From: Chloroflexota bacterium
GTDB lineage: Bacteria; Chloroflexota; Anaerolineae; Anaerolineales; Villigracilaceae
NCBI GenBank assembly: GCA_023459215.1
Contig: JAEWVF010000096.1
Location: 1-49,757 of the forward strand
Length of the DNA stretch: 49,757 nucleotides
Reading direction: 5' to 3'
Part shown: piece after piece, positions 7,918-16,356 of the stretch
Position numbering within the stretch: position 1 is the stretch's first letter
Layout: every line of letters begins with the position of its first letter
Notes under the pieces: generated by a model
Seen by the model: only the letters and a program-made list of their open reading frames with translations
Told to the model about the DNA's origin: nothing
Database searches by the model: none
Translations under genes and position numbers: made by a program

Positions 7918-8961
7918 ATGCCTCAGCCTCTCATCGATCTGCGTTCTGATACTGTCACCCAACCTACGCCCGCCATGCGCGAGGCGATGGCCAAAGCCCC
8001 GGTCGGCGATGACGTTTATGGCGAAGACCCGAGCGTAAATGCCCTTGAAGAGCTGGCTGCGGCCAAAGTGGGCAAGGAAGCCGGGCTGTTTGTCCCCTCC
8101 GGCACGATGGGCAACCTGATTGCCATGCTCAGCCACTGCGGGCGCGGCGATGAGATTATCCTCGGCAAGCGCGCGCATACCTTCCTTTACGAAGGCGGCG
8201 GGATTTCGACGCTGGGGAGTGTCCATTCCGCGCAGGTTTGGGAGCAGGCGGATGGTTCCATCGCGCTGCAGGATATTGAAGCGGCCATTCGCCCCGACGA
8301 TGTTCACGCGCCGCGAACCAGGCTGGTGGCGCTGGAAAATACCCACAACCGCTGCGGCGGAACCTTCCAGGCCCCGGCCTATGTGGTTTCTGTCAGCGAG
8401 TTTGCCCACGCGCGCGGGCTGAAAGTTCATGTCGATGGGGCGCGTATTTTCAATGCCGCCGTTGCCCAGGGCGTGGATGTGAAGGCGCTGACCGGGCCGG
8501 TCGATTCGGTCACGTTTTGCTTGAGCAAGGGCTTGTGCGCCCCGGTCGGGTCGGTGCTGTGCGGTTCGCGCGCGTTTATTGCCGAGGCGCGGCGCTGGCG
8601 AAAACACCTGGGTGGGGGCATGCGTCAGGCCGGTATCCTGGCTGCGGCGGGGATTGTGTCCCTCAACGAAATGGTGGATCGCCTGGCCGAAGACCATGCC
8701 AGGGCGCGGCGATTGGCCGGGGCGTTGGCCATCCACCCGAAATTGGTTTTAGACCCCGGCTCCCCGGCAACGAATATGATTTTTATGAACCTGGCGGATG
8801 AGGCGGGAATGGACGCCGAAACAGCGGCGGATGCGCTGGCGGCGGAGGGTGTGCTGGTGGGCGTCACCGGCAAGCGCCGTTTCCGGTTGGTTTTGCATTA
8901 TTGGATCAGCGATGCCGATGTGGAGCGCGTTGTGGAGGCTTTTGGCCGTCTGGCGCTTTGA
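7918..8961 (+). CDS. ltaE: Low-specificity L-threonine aldolase
   Basis: A 347-residue PLP enzyme of the beta-eliminating lyase fold that splits L-threonine or L-allo-threonine to glycine and acetaldehyde. The opening IDLRSDTVTQPT is the family signature, HVDGAR (171-176) holds the PLP-nitrogen Asp, and K204 in CLSKGLCAPVGS is the Schiff-base lysine. The ATG at 7918 is chosen because AAGGAG lies 6 nt upstream. An in-frame ATG at 7888 overlaps the end of the pseudouridine synthase gene and would add ten unrelated residues. It is the last gene of the alr operon and converges on the GGDEF gene with only 10 nt between stops. Confidence 0.94.
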   Translation: MPQPLIDLRSDTVTQPTPAMREAMAKAPVGDDVYGEDPSVNALEELAAAKVGKEAGLFVPSGTMGNLIAMLSHCGRGDEIILGKRAHTFLYEGGGISTLGSVHSAQVWEQADGSIALQDIEAAIRPDDVHAPRTRLVALENTHNRCGGTFQAPAYVVSVSEFAHARGLKVHVDGARIFNAAVAQGVDVKALTGPVDSVTFCLSKGLCAPVGSVLCGSRAFIAEARRWRKHLGGGMRQAGILAAAGIVSLNEMVDRLAEDHARARRLAGALAIHPKLVLDPGSPATNMIFMNLADEAGMDAETAADALAAEGVLVGVTGKRRFRLVLHYWISDADVERVVEAFGRLAL

Positions 8962-8971
8962 TTGCGCTGCC

Positions 8972-10537
8972 CTAAGAATTTTCCCAGTGTTCGGCTTGCG
9001 GTTCGATCTGGTTGCGCCCGCGCTCTTTGGCAACATAAAGACGCTGGTCGGCCAGATCAACTAATTTAATGACATCTTCGGTTTCAGCCGGGAAAACCGC
9101 AATGCCCTGGCTGACGGTCGGCATGGGTAGTTGTTCTCCGCCCGGCCCGTTCAGCACCATTTGGTTGATTTTTTCGCGGATTCGCAGGGCAATATTGTGG
9201 ACTTGCGCGCCGCTGGTATTGGGGAAAAGCACGGCAAACTCTTCGCCGCCCCAGCGTCCGAGCGAGTCGGTGCTATGGATGTGGTTGGCGATGATTTTGT
9301 TGATTTCAATTAGCACCAGGTCGCCAGCCAGGTGACCATAGTTATCGTTGTATTGTTTGAAATGGTCAATATCCAGCATGATCAGGCACAGGCTGTTTCC
9401 GGTCAGGCGGGCGTCTTCTGCTTCCCTGCGCAGAACTTCAAGGAAATAGCCGTGGTTGTACACCTGGGTCAGGCTGTCGAGCCGGGCTTGTCTCTCGACG
9501 GCGTCGTGGTGATAGGCGTTGTCGAGTGCGAGCGCAGCTTGCTGCCCGAGGTTTTCGAGCAGTTCCATATCGCTGCGATTGAAAGCGTTGGGACGGTAGG
9601 AGGCCACTGCCAGGACGCCTTTCATTCGGGCTGTCAGGATTGGCACACCCATCCAGGACAGGCTGGTTCGTTCCTGCCCAATGGTAACCAGTTTGACCCC
9701 TTCCAACTCGGCTTCCTGTCTTAAGTCTGGCAGAAAAAGGGGATGTTGGTGTTCGATGACCCAGCCAGACAGCGTTCCACCAACAGGTAGTTTAACGTTG
9801 CTAAAATATTCCCCCTCATCGTAGAGAAGACTCAGGTTGAGCAGGTCTTCCTCCATAATCCCCAGGTAGTATGTATCGGCATTAATTGCTTTTTGCAGGG
9901 CGGCGTTAACGATATTGACAACCTGTTCGGCCTCGAGCGTAGTTGCGATTTTGCGCGCGAAATCGTTTACTATTTCCAGTTGCTCTATTCTGGCGCGCAT
10001 GGCGTTGCTCAGGCGGAATATGGTTTCGATGAATACCACCGCAATCAGGATGAAGCTGATTTGATTGCTCAGGGTTACCAGCGATACTTTGTTTTCGACA
10101 ATTGAAACCGGGGTGGATAGGCCGACCGAAATGAAGATAAAAACGAGCGCTGCTTGCCTTTCCCAGATGGTTGCAAAAATGGTTGCGGTCAGCAGGAAGA
10201 TGGCATAGATGGCCAGGCTGTTTCTTTCGTCGATCAGCCATAGGCCAATCCCCAAGGTGCAGCCATTGATGACGGATAGAAGCATTTGGTATCTGCTGTG
10301 CTGGGACGGGTTTTTCAGGATAACGAAATACAGTCCGGCCAACAGCATCAAAACAATGAAGCCGAAAACCACCGACTTTTGGCCGCCGGGGTTCTGTGCG
10401 TTGATTTGCAGGATACCGTCAACAATCAGGTAACCCGCCAAAGCGGTCATTGAGATTTTGGCCGGCGCTACAAGTTTGCGCGTTTCAATGTCTGTCAGGT
10501 TGCCGGGTTTGTTCCTCTTCCCAAAATCGGCATTCAT
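8972..10537 (-). CDS. Membrane GAF-GGDEF diguanylate cyclase
   Basis: A 521-residue membrane protein that should make c-di-GMP from two GTP. Residues about 25-180 form six hydrophobic helices (a possible sensory module), about 190-340 a GAF domain, and about 350-510 the GGDEF domain. The active-site loop is G430-G-E-E-F434, with the metal-binding DIDHFKQYND upstream at about 389-398, so it looks catalytically intact. The inhibitory I-site, normally RxxD five residues before GGEEF, reads H421-S-T-D424. The lost arginine suggests weak product inhibition. It overlaps the upstream HD-GYP gene by 4 nt (ATGA), so the opposing enzymes are translationally coupled. Confidence 0.93.
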   Translation of the reverse strand: MNADFGKRNKPGNLTDIETRKLVAPAKISMTALAGYLIVDGILQINAQNPGGQKSVVFGFIVLMLLAGLYFVILKNPSQHSRYQMLLSVINGCTLGIGLWLIDERNSLAIYAIFLLTATIFATIWERQAALVFIFISVGLSTPVSIVENKVSLVTLSNQISFILIAVVFIETIFRLSNAMRARIEQLEIVNDFARKIATTLEAEQVVNIVNAALQKAINADTYYLGIMEEDLLNLSLLYDEGEYFSNVKLPVGGTLSGWVIEHQHPLFLPDLRQEAELEGVKLVTIGQERTSLSWMGVPILTARMKGVLAVASYRPNAFNRSDMELLENLGQQAALALDNAYHHDAVERQARLDSLTQVYNHGYFLEVLRREAEDARLTGNSLCLIMLDIDHFKQYNDNYGHLAGDLVLIEINKIIANHIHSTDSLGRWGGEEFAVLFPNTSGAQVHNIALRIREKINQMVLNGPGGEQLPMPTVSQGIAVFPAETEDVIKLVDLADQRLYVAKERGRNQIEPQAEHWENS

Positions 10538-13500
10538 GGCAATTTTTCGCCTCCGCTTTTAATCAATTGCTCAAAAGCATCAACGATTTCTGGGTCGAAT
10601 AGCTCTCCGGCTTTCTCTTTCAGGTACTGGAGGGCCTCTTTGGTTGTGATTTTTGTGCGGTAGGGCCGATCGGTGGTCAGGGCATCATACGCATCCACGA
10701 CCGCGAAAAGGCGAGCCGCCAGGGGAATCTCTGCGCCCTGTAGCCCGAGCGGGTATCCGCTGCCATCCCAGCGCTCCTGGTGATAGCGGATGATGGGCAG
10801 GGTTTCTTGCAGGAAGGGAATCCCTTCGATGATGCGTGCGCCGATGTCGGGGTGCAGGCGCATGGTTTTCCATTCTTCTGTGGTCAGGCTGCCCGGTTTG
10901 AGCAGGATCGTATCGCTGATCCCGATTTTACCGATATCGTGCAGTACGGCCCCGCGCTCGAGCATCTTGAGCTGCTCGGCGTCGAACCCGATAAATTGCC
11001 CGAGCATACAGGTCAGGCGCGCCACCCGGCTGCTGTGGCCTTCCGTTTCGCGGTCGCGCGCGTCCAGAGCGGAGGATAGCGCGACCAGGGTCTGATCGTA
11101 GGTGGTTTCCAACTCGCGATAGGCTTCCTCGAGCTGCTCCGCTTGCTGGCGGGTTTCCGAAAGCAGAATGCTCCGCTCCAGGGCGATGGCTGCCTGGTTG
11201 GCGAGGGTGTGCAGGTTGTCTGTAAAGCGCGCATTACCCCAATGTTTCTCCGGCACTTCCACCCAGAGCGCGCCATACTGATGCCTCGGCGTTTGCAGCG
11301 GCACACAGACCTGGGCCATTTCGTTTTCACCGGAAACGATGATGTTCTGCCCGCTATGCAAGGTTTGGCGGATCAAATCCATGGGATGACGGGTGCCGGG
11401 CTGCAACCCGTTGTTGTCGATTTGAACTTTGGCCTCGATCTCGCCTTGCGAATTGAAGAGCGTAATCCCCGCCGCATGAGCGCGGATGAGCTGGTAGGTG
11501 GTCTCGGCGATGGCGGCTGCGGCATCGGTGAGCTGCTCGGCCTGGATAACCCGGGTGCTCAACTGGTAAAGCTGGGTGGCCGTGTTGAGCATTGAGCGCA
11601 GTTCCTGGTAGAGCCAGGTGGTTTCTACGGCTGCGGCGGCCTGGCTTGTCAGCAGGTTGGCCAGGGCCTCATCGTTTTCGTTGAAAGAATTGGTTCCGAA
11701 TTTACCAAAGGCCAGTAAAACGCCAATATTTGACTGCCGCAAGCGGATCGGAACAGCCAGCATGGTGCGCAGGTCGCTGCTGCCGGTGGGTGTGCTGCTG
11801 AAGCGTTTGCGCACATCCCGGACCCGCATTGGCCCCGTCTGGTTCAAGACCGTTTGGATGAGCGTATTGCCCTCCGGGTCGCTGTTCAGGATGCTGCTCA
11901 GGGTCGGCGCATAGCCGGCCTGGGCCACACGCGTGAAGCCTCCGCCCTTATCCACCAGGGCAACGAAGGCGAAGCGGGCATCCAGGATTTTCTGGGCGAT
12001 TTCGGCAATCTGGCTGATGACCGCCTCGACTTCCAGGGTGGTCGACAGGCTGACGCCGGCCTGGATCAGGCGCGTCAGGCGCTGGTCGTGGTCGCTGCGC
12101 TGCCAGGATGAGACCAGCCTGAGCGTGATGGTTTCCAGGGTGCGGATGTCGCTATCGTCGAAGGCGTGTGGATTGGCGTGGTCGATAACAACGCAGCCCT
12201 TGAGTTGGTTGTAGAAAAGAATGGGAACAACCAGTTCGGAGAGAACATTGTGATTTTCGAAGGCGATAAAGTCGGGATCGAGGCGGGTATCCGATACCAA
12301 TTGGCTGCGCCTCAGCCGCGCCGTCCTGCCGATCAGGCCCGATTGGGCGCTTTGACGGTAGCCAGGCGGGATATTGTGCGCGGCAGGCCCGCTGGCGGCG
12401 AGCAGGTTGAACTCGTTTTTATCGGGATCGTATTCGAGGATGGCGCACAAGTCGCCGCCTAGCGCAGATTGGACAGCGTTCGCTGTCAGTTGGGCCGAAA
12501 CTGGAGGATCGAGCACGGTTTCCAACTCCAGATTGAGTTGGTGAAGCAGGTTCAACTGCGCCATGCGTCTTTTTTCCCCGGCGACCATTTGAGTCAGCAG
12601 GCGTTCGTATTCGCGCTGCTGGCGGGCATTTTTCTTGAGCAAATCCTGCGAACTGCGAAAGGGTTCGATGAGCAACTGGCGCAGGAAAGAAAACAGTCCG
12701 CCGGCCTCGCTGGCCTCTGTAGAGAGGTAGTTCTCGCCATTCAAGCCTGAAAACAATCCGTTCAGCGAAAGGTTGAGCAGGATGATCAGCACCAGCCCGA
12801 CCACCGCCACGGCCAGGAAGCTGAAAAGCCCGATATTCCGTAGAACCTGCATGGCAGCGTCCGCCTCGGGTAGCAAATTTGCCACGGTGATAATCATAAC
12901 AATGATTACAAACAGCGAAACGCTTGTCCCGATGCTGATCAGGTGGAAAAAGCGCTGGCCGATATTTTTGCCTTCCCGTTGAATAACCTTTTCCCAGGGA
13001 ACGATTTCGCTGGCGAGCAGACCCAGGGTTGCGCTGCTGGCAACCAGAGCCTGGAGCAGGCTCTCATTAATCCCGGCCAGCAGGGTCCATAGCAGCCAGG
13101 GGATGCTCAGTAAATGCCATTGTTCTTTCTTCTTATGCTCAGCATGCAGGCCTGAGATAACTGCGATGAATGCGCTCGCCAGGAATCCCGTTGCCATGGA
13201 GATGCGCATTGACTCATGTCCCAGCGCGGGCATGTTTTTAACAGCCCAGTCGGGGTAGGCGAACATGCTCGCGCCAATGATAAAGTTCGCGGTCAGGGTT
13301 GCCAATTGCAGCCAGTCAAACAATTTGATTTTTACCCAGAGCGAGAACAGGAGCGCGAGCGCCGCCATTACCAGCCAGAGCCCCTCCGCCCGGAAATCCA
13401 ATGTCCACAAGTGGAAGGCAATTGTCAGCAGCAGGATGAAGCTCAAAAACTCGATAATCCCCTTGAGCGGGTTGCTGTAATCCAGGATAACGGCTGCGTA

Positions 13501-13671
13501 GTAAATGAATGACAGGGCGTAGAAAGTAATCCCAACGAAACTTGACTGCCATCCGGCCTGGATGAACGAAAAATCTGCCAGCAGGTGCGGCGCTAAAACC
13601 AGCGTTGAGCCTAGCGAGAGCAGAATCAGGGTAATGCTTAAAGACAAAGAATAGGATGTCGATTTATTCAT
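10534..13671 (-). CDS. Membrane multi-GAF HD-GYP c-di-GMP phosphodiesterase
   Basis: A 1045-residue protein. About ten hydrophobic helices fill residues 1-310, then come three GAF-like domains (about 360-510, 520-670 and 680-840), a coiled linker, and an HD-GYP domain at about 855-1035. The HD pair is H911-D912 in LHDIGKIG, and the GYP motif is at 972-974 in RWDGSGYP. The metal-ligand segment reads YHQERWDG where HHE is classical, so one histidine is glutamine; this substitution may alter metal number but does not exclude activity. HD-GYP enzymes cut c-di-GMP to GMP. It is cotranscribed with the GGDEF gene, giving a synthesis/degradation pair. A TATAAT box precedes the start by 14 nt. Confidence 0.92.
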   Translation of the reverse strand: MNKSTSYSLSLSITLILLSLGSTLVLAPHLLADFSFIQAGWQSSFVGITFYALSFIYYAAVILDYSNPLKGIIEFLSFILLLTIAFHLWTLDFRAEGLWLVMAALALLFSLWVKIKLFDWLQLATLTANFIIGASMFAYPDWAVKNMPALGHESMRISMATGFLASAFIAVISGLHAEHKKKEQWHLLSIPWLLWTLLAGINESLLQALVASSATLGLLASEIVPWEKVIQREGKNIGQRFFHLISIGTSVSLFVIIVMIITVANLLPEADAAMQVLRNIGLFSFLAVAVVGLVLIILLNLSLNGLFSGLNGENYLSTEASEAGGLFSFLRQLLIEPFRSSQDLLKKNARQQREYERLLTQMVAGEKRRMAQLNLLHQLNLELETVLDPPVSAQLTANAVQSALGGDLCAILEYDPDKNEFNLLAASGPAAHNIPPGYRQSAQSGLIGRTARLRRSQLVSDTRLDPDFIAFENHNVLSELVVPILFYNQLKGCVVIDHANPHAFDDSDIRTLETITLRLVSSWQRSDHDQRLTRLIQAGVSLSTTLEVEAVISQIAEIAQKILDARFAFVALVDKGGGFTRVAQAGYAPTLSSILNSDPEGNTLIQTVLNQTGPMRVRDVRKRFSSTPTGSSDLRTMLAVPIRLRQSNIGVLLAFGKFGTNSFNENDEALANLLTSQAAAAVETTWLYQELRSMLNTATQLYQLSTRVIQAEQLTDAAAAIAETTYQLIRAHAAGITLFNSQGEIEAKVQIDNNGLQPGTRHPMDLIRQTLHSGQNIIVSGENEMAQVCVPLQTPRHQYGALWVEVPEKHWGNARFTDNLHTLANQAAIALERSILLSETRQQAEQLEEAYRELETTYDQTLVALSSALDARDRETEGHSSRVARLTCMLGQFIGFDAEQLKMLERGAVLHDIGKIGISDTILLKPGSLTTEEWKTMRLHPDIGARIIEGIPFLQETLPIIRYHQERWDGSGYPLGLQGAEIPLAARLFAVVDAYDALTTDRPYRTKITTKEALQYLKEKAGELFDPEIVDAFEQLIKSGGEKLP

Positions 13672-13685
13672 ATGCTGTCATTCAA

Positions 13686-13691
13686 ATTATA
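13686..13691 (-). promoter_or_regulatory. -10 box for the HD-GYP/GGDEF operon
   Basis: TATAAT on the minus strand ends 14 nt before the HD-GYP start. The predicted leader is only about 8 nt and holds no ribosome site. No good -35 lies at 16-18 nt. Confidence 0.4.
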
Positions 13692-13750
13692 GTGCCAAAA
13701 GGCCGCAGGCGCTTGTCAGGCTGGCCAAATTGGCCTGCGTTGACGGATGC

Positions 13751-15106
13751 ATGGAAGACTGCTATCATCAAACTGTGCGAACGGTTCGAGATTTTTCCCA
13801 AACGCTAAAACGAGAGATTGCGGGCATTTTGCGCTGGTTGATACCCGGATTGGGAGTTAAGCGCTGGTTCAGCCTGATTCTGCTTGGTTTAACCCTGTTG
13901 GCCGTTGGGCTGGCCCTGGCGTTGCTGGATATTTATCGAACCACCCCTTCGGAAAGCACCCTGACCCCGGTGCTCGAAGTGGCGGCGCTTCAGTTCATGG
14001 CGCGTCCCTTGCGGGTTGTTATTTTTACCGTCCTGGGACTCGTGTCGATTGGCTTTGGCATGGCGGGCCTCAATCGGGCCTTGATCATTCCATTTGTGCG
14101 GCCCGGCCAGAAGCTGGTTGACCAGATTGCCAGCTACCGCCGCAAGGGCCGCGGGCCGCGGATTGTTGTCCTTGGCGGCGGCCACGGATTGGCCACCTTG
14201 CTGCGCGGCTTGAAAAATCATTCCGCCAACCTGACGGCGATTGTCTCTGTAGCTGACGACGGTGGTTCATCGGGAAGGCTGCGCCAGTCTTTGGGCATTT
14301 TACCCCCAGGCGATATTCGCAATTGTCTGGCCGCCCTGTCGGACGACGAGGCCATGCTGACCCAGCTTTTCCAATATCGATTTACAGACGCCTCCGGCCT
14401 GGGTGGGCACTCCTTTGGCAACCTTTTTATTTCGGCCCTGGCTGAAATTACCGGAAGTTTTGAAGAAGCGGTTGCCGAATCGGGCCGGGTGCTTGGGGTG
14501 CGCGGCCGGGTGCTGCCAGCTACCCTGCACAATGTGCGCCTGGTCGCTGATGTTGAACTGCCCAACCAGTCGGGCAGTGTGCGGGTCGAGGGGGAGAGTT
14601 CCATCCCTGAGATGCCTGGCCGTGTCCGCCGCGTTTGGCTGGAGCCTAATTCGCCTTTTGCTTTTCCTCCGGCAGTGCGGGCCATCCTGGCCGCCGACCT
14701 GATTGTGATTGGCCCTGGCAGCTTGTATACCAGCATCCTGCCGAATCTGCTCGTTCCAGATTTGCACGAGGCGGTACGGGCCAGCCGCGCGCTGAAAGCT
14801 TTTGTGGTAAATATTGCCACTCAGCCCGGCGAAACCAGCCAATACACGGTGTTGGATCATATCCGGGTGCTCGAAGACCATGTTGGCGAGGATTTGGCCG
14901 ATGTAATTGTTTATAATAATTGCTATGATTCATCTCTGCCAAATGTCTCAGATTGGGTAAAATTGGAAGGTCAGGCCGGCAGCGGTTATCCGCTCTATGG
15001 CGCAGATTTGGTAAACAACCAGCATCCCTGGCGTCACGACTCGGACAAGTTGGCGCAAGTATTGATGGATTTGTTGTTTGAGCGCACCGGGCCACTGGTT
15101 GAATGA
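13751..15106 (+). CDS. yvcK: YvcK-family protein (gluconeogenesis factor) with N-terminal membrane anchor
   Basis: A 451-residue protein. The C-terminal 320 residues match the YvcK/CofD fold: the nucleotide-binding loop VVLGGGHGLATLLRGLK, the SVADDGGSSGRLR motif, and the LPPGDIRNCLAALS segment. Characterised YvcK binds UDP-GlcNAc and steers carbon into cell-wall precursors on gluconeogenic carbon sources. Two membrane helices (about 33-60 and 80-105) precede the domain, tying it to the membrane; this extension occurs in some lineages. The start is uncertain: the ATG at 13751 is preferred to a TTG at 13730, and no ribosome site is clear. It lies directly upstream of gap-pgk, which suits a role in sugar-phosphate flow. 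Confidence 0.9.
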   Translation: MEDCYHQTVRTVRDFSQTLKREIAGILRWLIPGLGVKRWFSLILLGLTLLAVGLALALLDIYRTTPSESTLTPVLEVAALQFMARPLRVVIFTVLGLVSIGFGMAGLNRALIIPFVRPGQKLVDQIASYRRKGRGPRIVVLGGGHGLATLLRGLKNHSANLTAIVSVADDGGSSGRLRQSLGILPPGDIRNCLAALSDDEAMLTQLFQYRFTDASGLGGHSFGNLFISALAEITGSFEEAVAESGRVLGVRGRVLPATLHNVRLVADVELPNQSGSVRVEGESSIPEMPGRVRRVWLEPNSPFAFPPAVRAILAADLIVIGPGSLYTSILPNLLVPDLHEAVRASRALKAFVVNIATQPGETSQYTVLDHIRVLEDHVGEDLADVIVYNNCYDSSLPNVSDWVKLEGQAGSGYPLYGADLVNNQHPWRHDSDKLAQVLMDLLFERTGPLVE

Positions 15107-15172
15107 CATTAAGAAATGATGAAAAAGCGTGTCTGTAACCCTATTTGTGGGTTATTATGATAAAATTACCAA

Positions 15173-15190
15173 TTGTGTAAAAATTCACAA
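15173..15190. promoter_or_regulatory. Probable Rex (NADH-responsive repressor) operator upstream of gap
   Basis: The 18-bp site has left arm TTGTGTA, an AAAA centre and right arm TTCACAA. The established Rex consensus is TTGTGAA-N4-TTCACAA; the right arm is perfect and the left arm differs at one base. It lies 23 bp before the gap start and just downstream of AT-rich -10-like sequences (15156-15166), a position from which Rex would block transcription or its start. Rex commonly controls glycolytic and fermentation genes. Confidence 0.6.
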
Positions 15191-15212
15191 TCTAAAACCT
15201 GAGGAGGTTTAT

Positions 15213-16271
15213 ATGACTACAAAAGTTGGTATCAATGGTTTTGGGCGTATTGGTCGCCAGGTGCTTAAGGCGATCCGCGATATGTACCCGGATGAGTTGG
15301 AAGTTGTCGCTTTTAACGATATTGGCGACATGAAGACCATGGCGCACCTGCTGAAATACGACTCAACTTATGGTCGTTTCGACGGCACCGTGGAGTTTTC
15401 GGATGAAGGCCTGATCATTGATGGGAAACAGGTCAAAGTTTTCAAGGAAACCGACCCGGCTGCCATCAAATGGGGCGACCTGGGCATCGACATTGTGATC
15501 GAATCGACCGGTTTGTTCACCATCAAGGAAGACGGCGTCAACAAGAAGGGCAAGACTGTCCGCGGCGCGGTCAACCATATCACCGCTGGCGGTGCGAAGA
15601 AAGTTATCATCTCGGCCCCTGCCGAAGGTGAAGACCTGACCGTCGTGTTGGGCGTCAATGAAGATATGTATGACGCCTCGAAGCATCACGTTGTTTCGAA
15701 CGCCTCCTGCACCACCAACTGTCTGGCTCCCGCTGCCAAGGTCGTGCATGACAAATTTGGCATCAAACGCGGCTTCATGACGACCGTCCACTCCTACACC
15801 AACGATCAGAAAGTGTTGGATATGCCCCATTCAGACCTGCGCCGCGCTCGCGCTTCGGGCCTGAACATCATCCCGACCACCACCGGCGCGGCCAAGGCTG
15901 TTGCCCTGGTCATTCCTGATTTGAAGGGCAAATTCGACGGTTATTCGCTGCGCGTCCCGACCCCGACCGTTTCGGTGGTTGATTTCACCGCTGAACTTGA
16001 GAAGGAAACCACCACTGAAGAACTGCGCCAGGCTTTCCGCGACGCCGCTGCTACCGCGCGCTTCAAGGGCATTCTCGAGGCGGTTGATGAGCCTCTCGTC
16101 AGCATGGACTTCAAGGGCAGCTCCTACAGCTCCTCGGTTGACCTGCCCTTCACCAGCGCTCTCGGCAAAGACAAGAACAACTTCGTCAAAGTCGTTACCT
16201 GGTACGACAACGAGTGGGGCTACTCCTGCCGCACCGCCGACCTGGCCGCTTTGATGGCGAAATCGCTCTAG
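15213..16271 (+). CDS. gap: Glyceraldehyde-3-phosphate dehydrogenase, type I
   Basis: A 352-residue glycolytic enzyme that oxidises glyceraldehyde-3-phosphate with NAD and phosphate. The Rossmann start VGINGFGRIGRQ is at residues 5-16. The catalytic C166 lies in SNASCTTNCLAP, and the C-terminal WYDNEWGYS is present. Length is slightly above the usual 335 because of an insert near residues 108-122 (EDGVNKKGKT-V). N36-D37 after the second strand fits NAD preference. The start at 15213 is set by a strong GAGGAGG 5 nt upstream; an in-frame upstream codon at 15129 would run through the operator. It is followed by a long hairpin and then pgk. Confidence 0.97.
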   Translation: MTTKVGINGFGRIGRQVLKAIRDMYPDELEVVAFNDIGDMKTMAHLLKYDSTYGRFDGTVEFSDEGLIIDGKQVKVFKETDPAAIKWGDLGIDIVIESTGLFTIKEDGVNKKGKTVRGAVNHITAGGAKKVIISAPAEGEDLTVVLGVNEDMYDASKHHVVSNASCTTNCLAPAAKVVHDKFGIKRGFMTTVHSYTNDQKVLDMPHSDLRRARASGLNIIPTTTGAAKAVALVIPDLKGKFDGYSLRVPTPTVSVVDFTAELEKETTTEELRQAFRDAAATARFKGILEAVDEPLVSMDFKGSSYSSSVDLPFTSALGKDKNNFVKVVTWYDNEWGYSCRTADLAALMAKSL

Positions 16272-16289
16272 GATTATCCGGGTTTTTGT

Positions 16290-16336
16290 TTATCCGGTTA
16301 TCCACTTCCTAACCGGAAAGCTGGATAACCGGATAA
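16290..16336. repeat. 15-bp perfect inverted repeat between gap and pgk
   Basis: TTATCCGGTTATCCA (16290-16304) pairs perfectly with 16322-16336. The 17-nt loop contains an inner TTCC/GGAA mini-stem, and a further copy of ATTATCCGG lies at 16273-16281. No T-run follows on the plus strand, so it is more likely an RNA stabiliser or partial terminator setting the gap/pgk ratio than a full stop. Confidence 0.7.
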
Positions 16337-16356
16337 CAGGTTAAACGGAGTTTACG

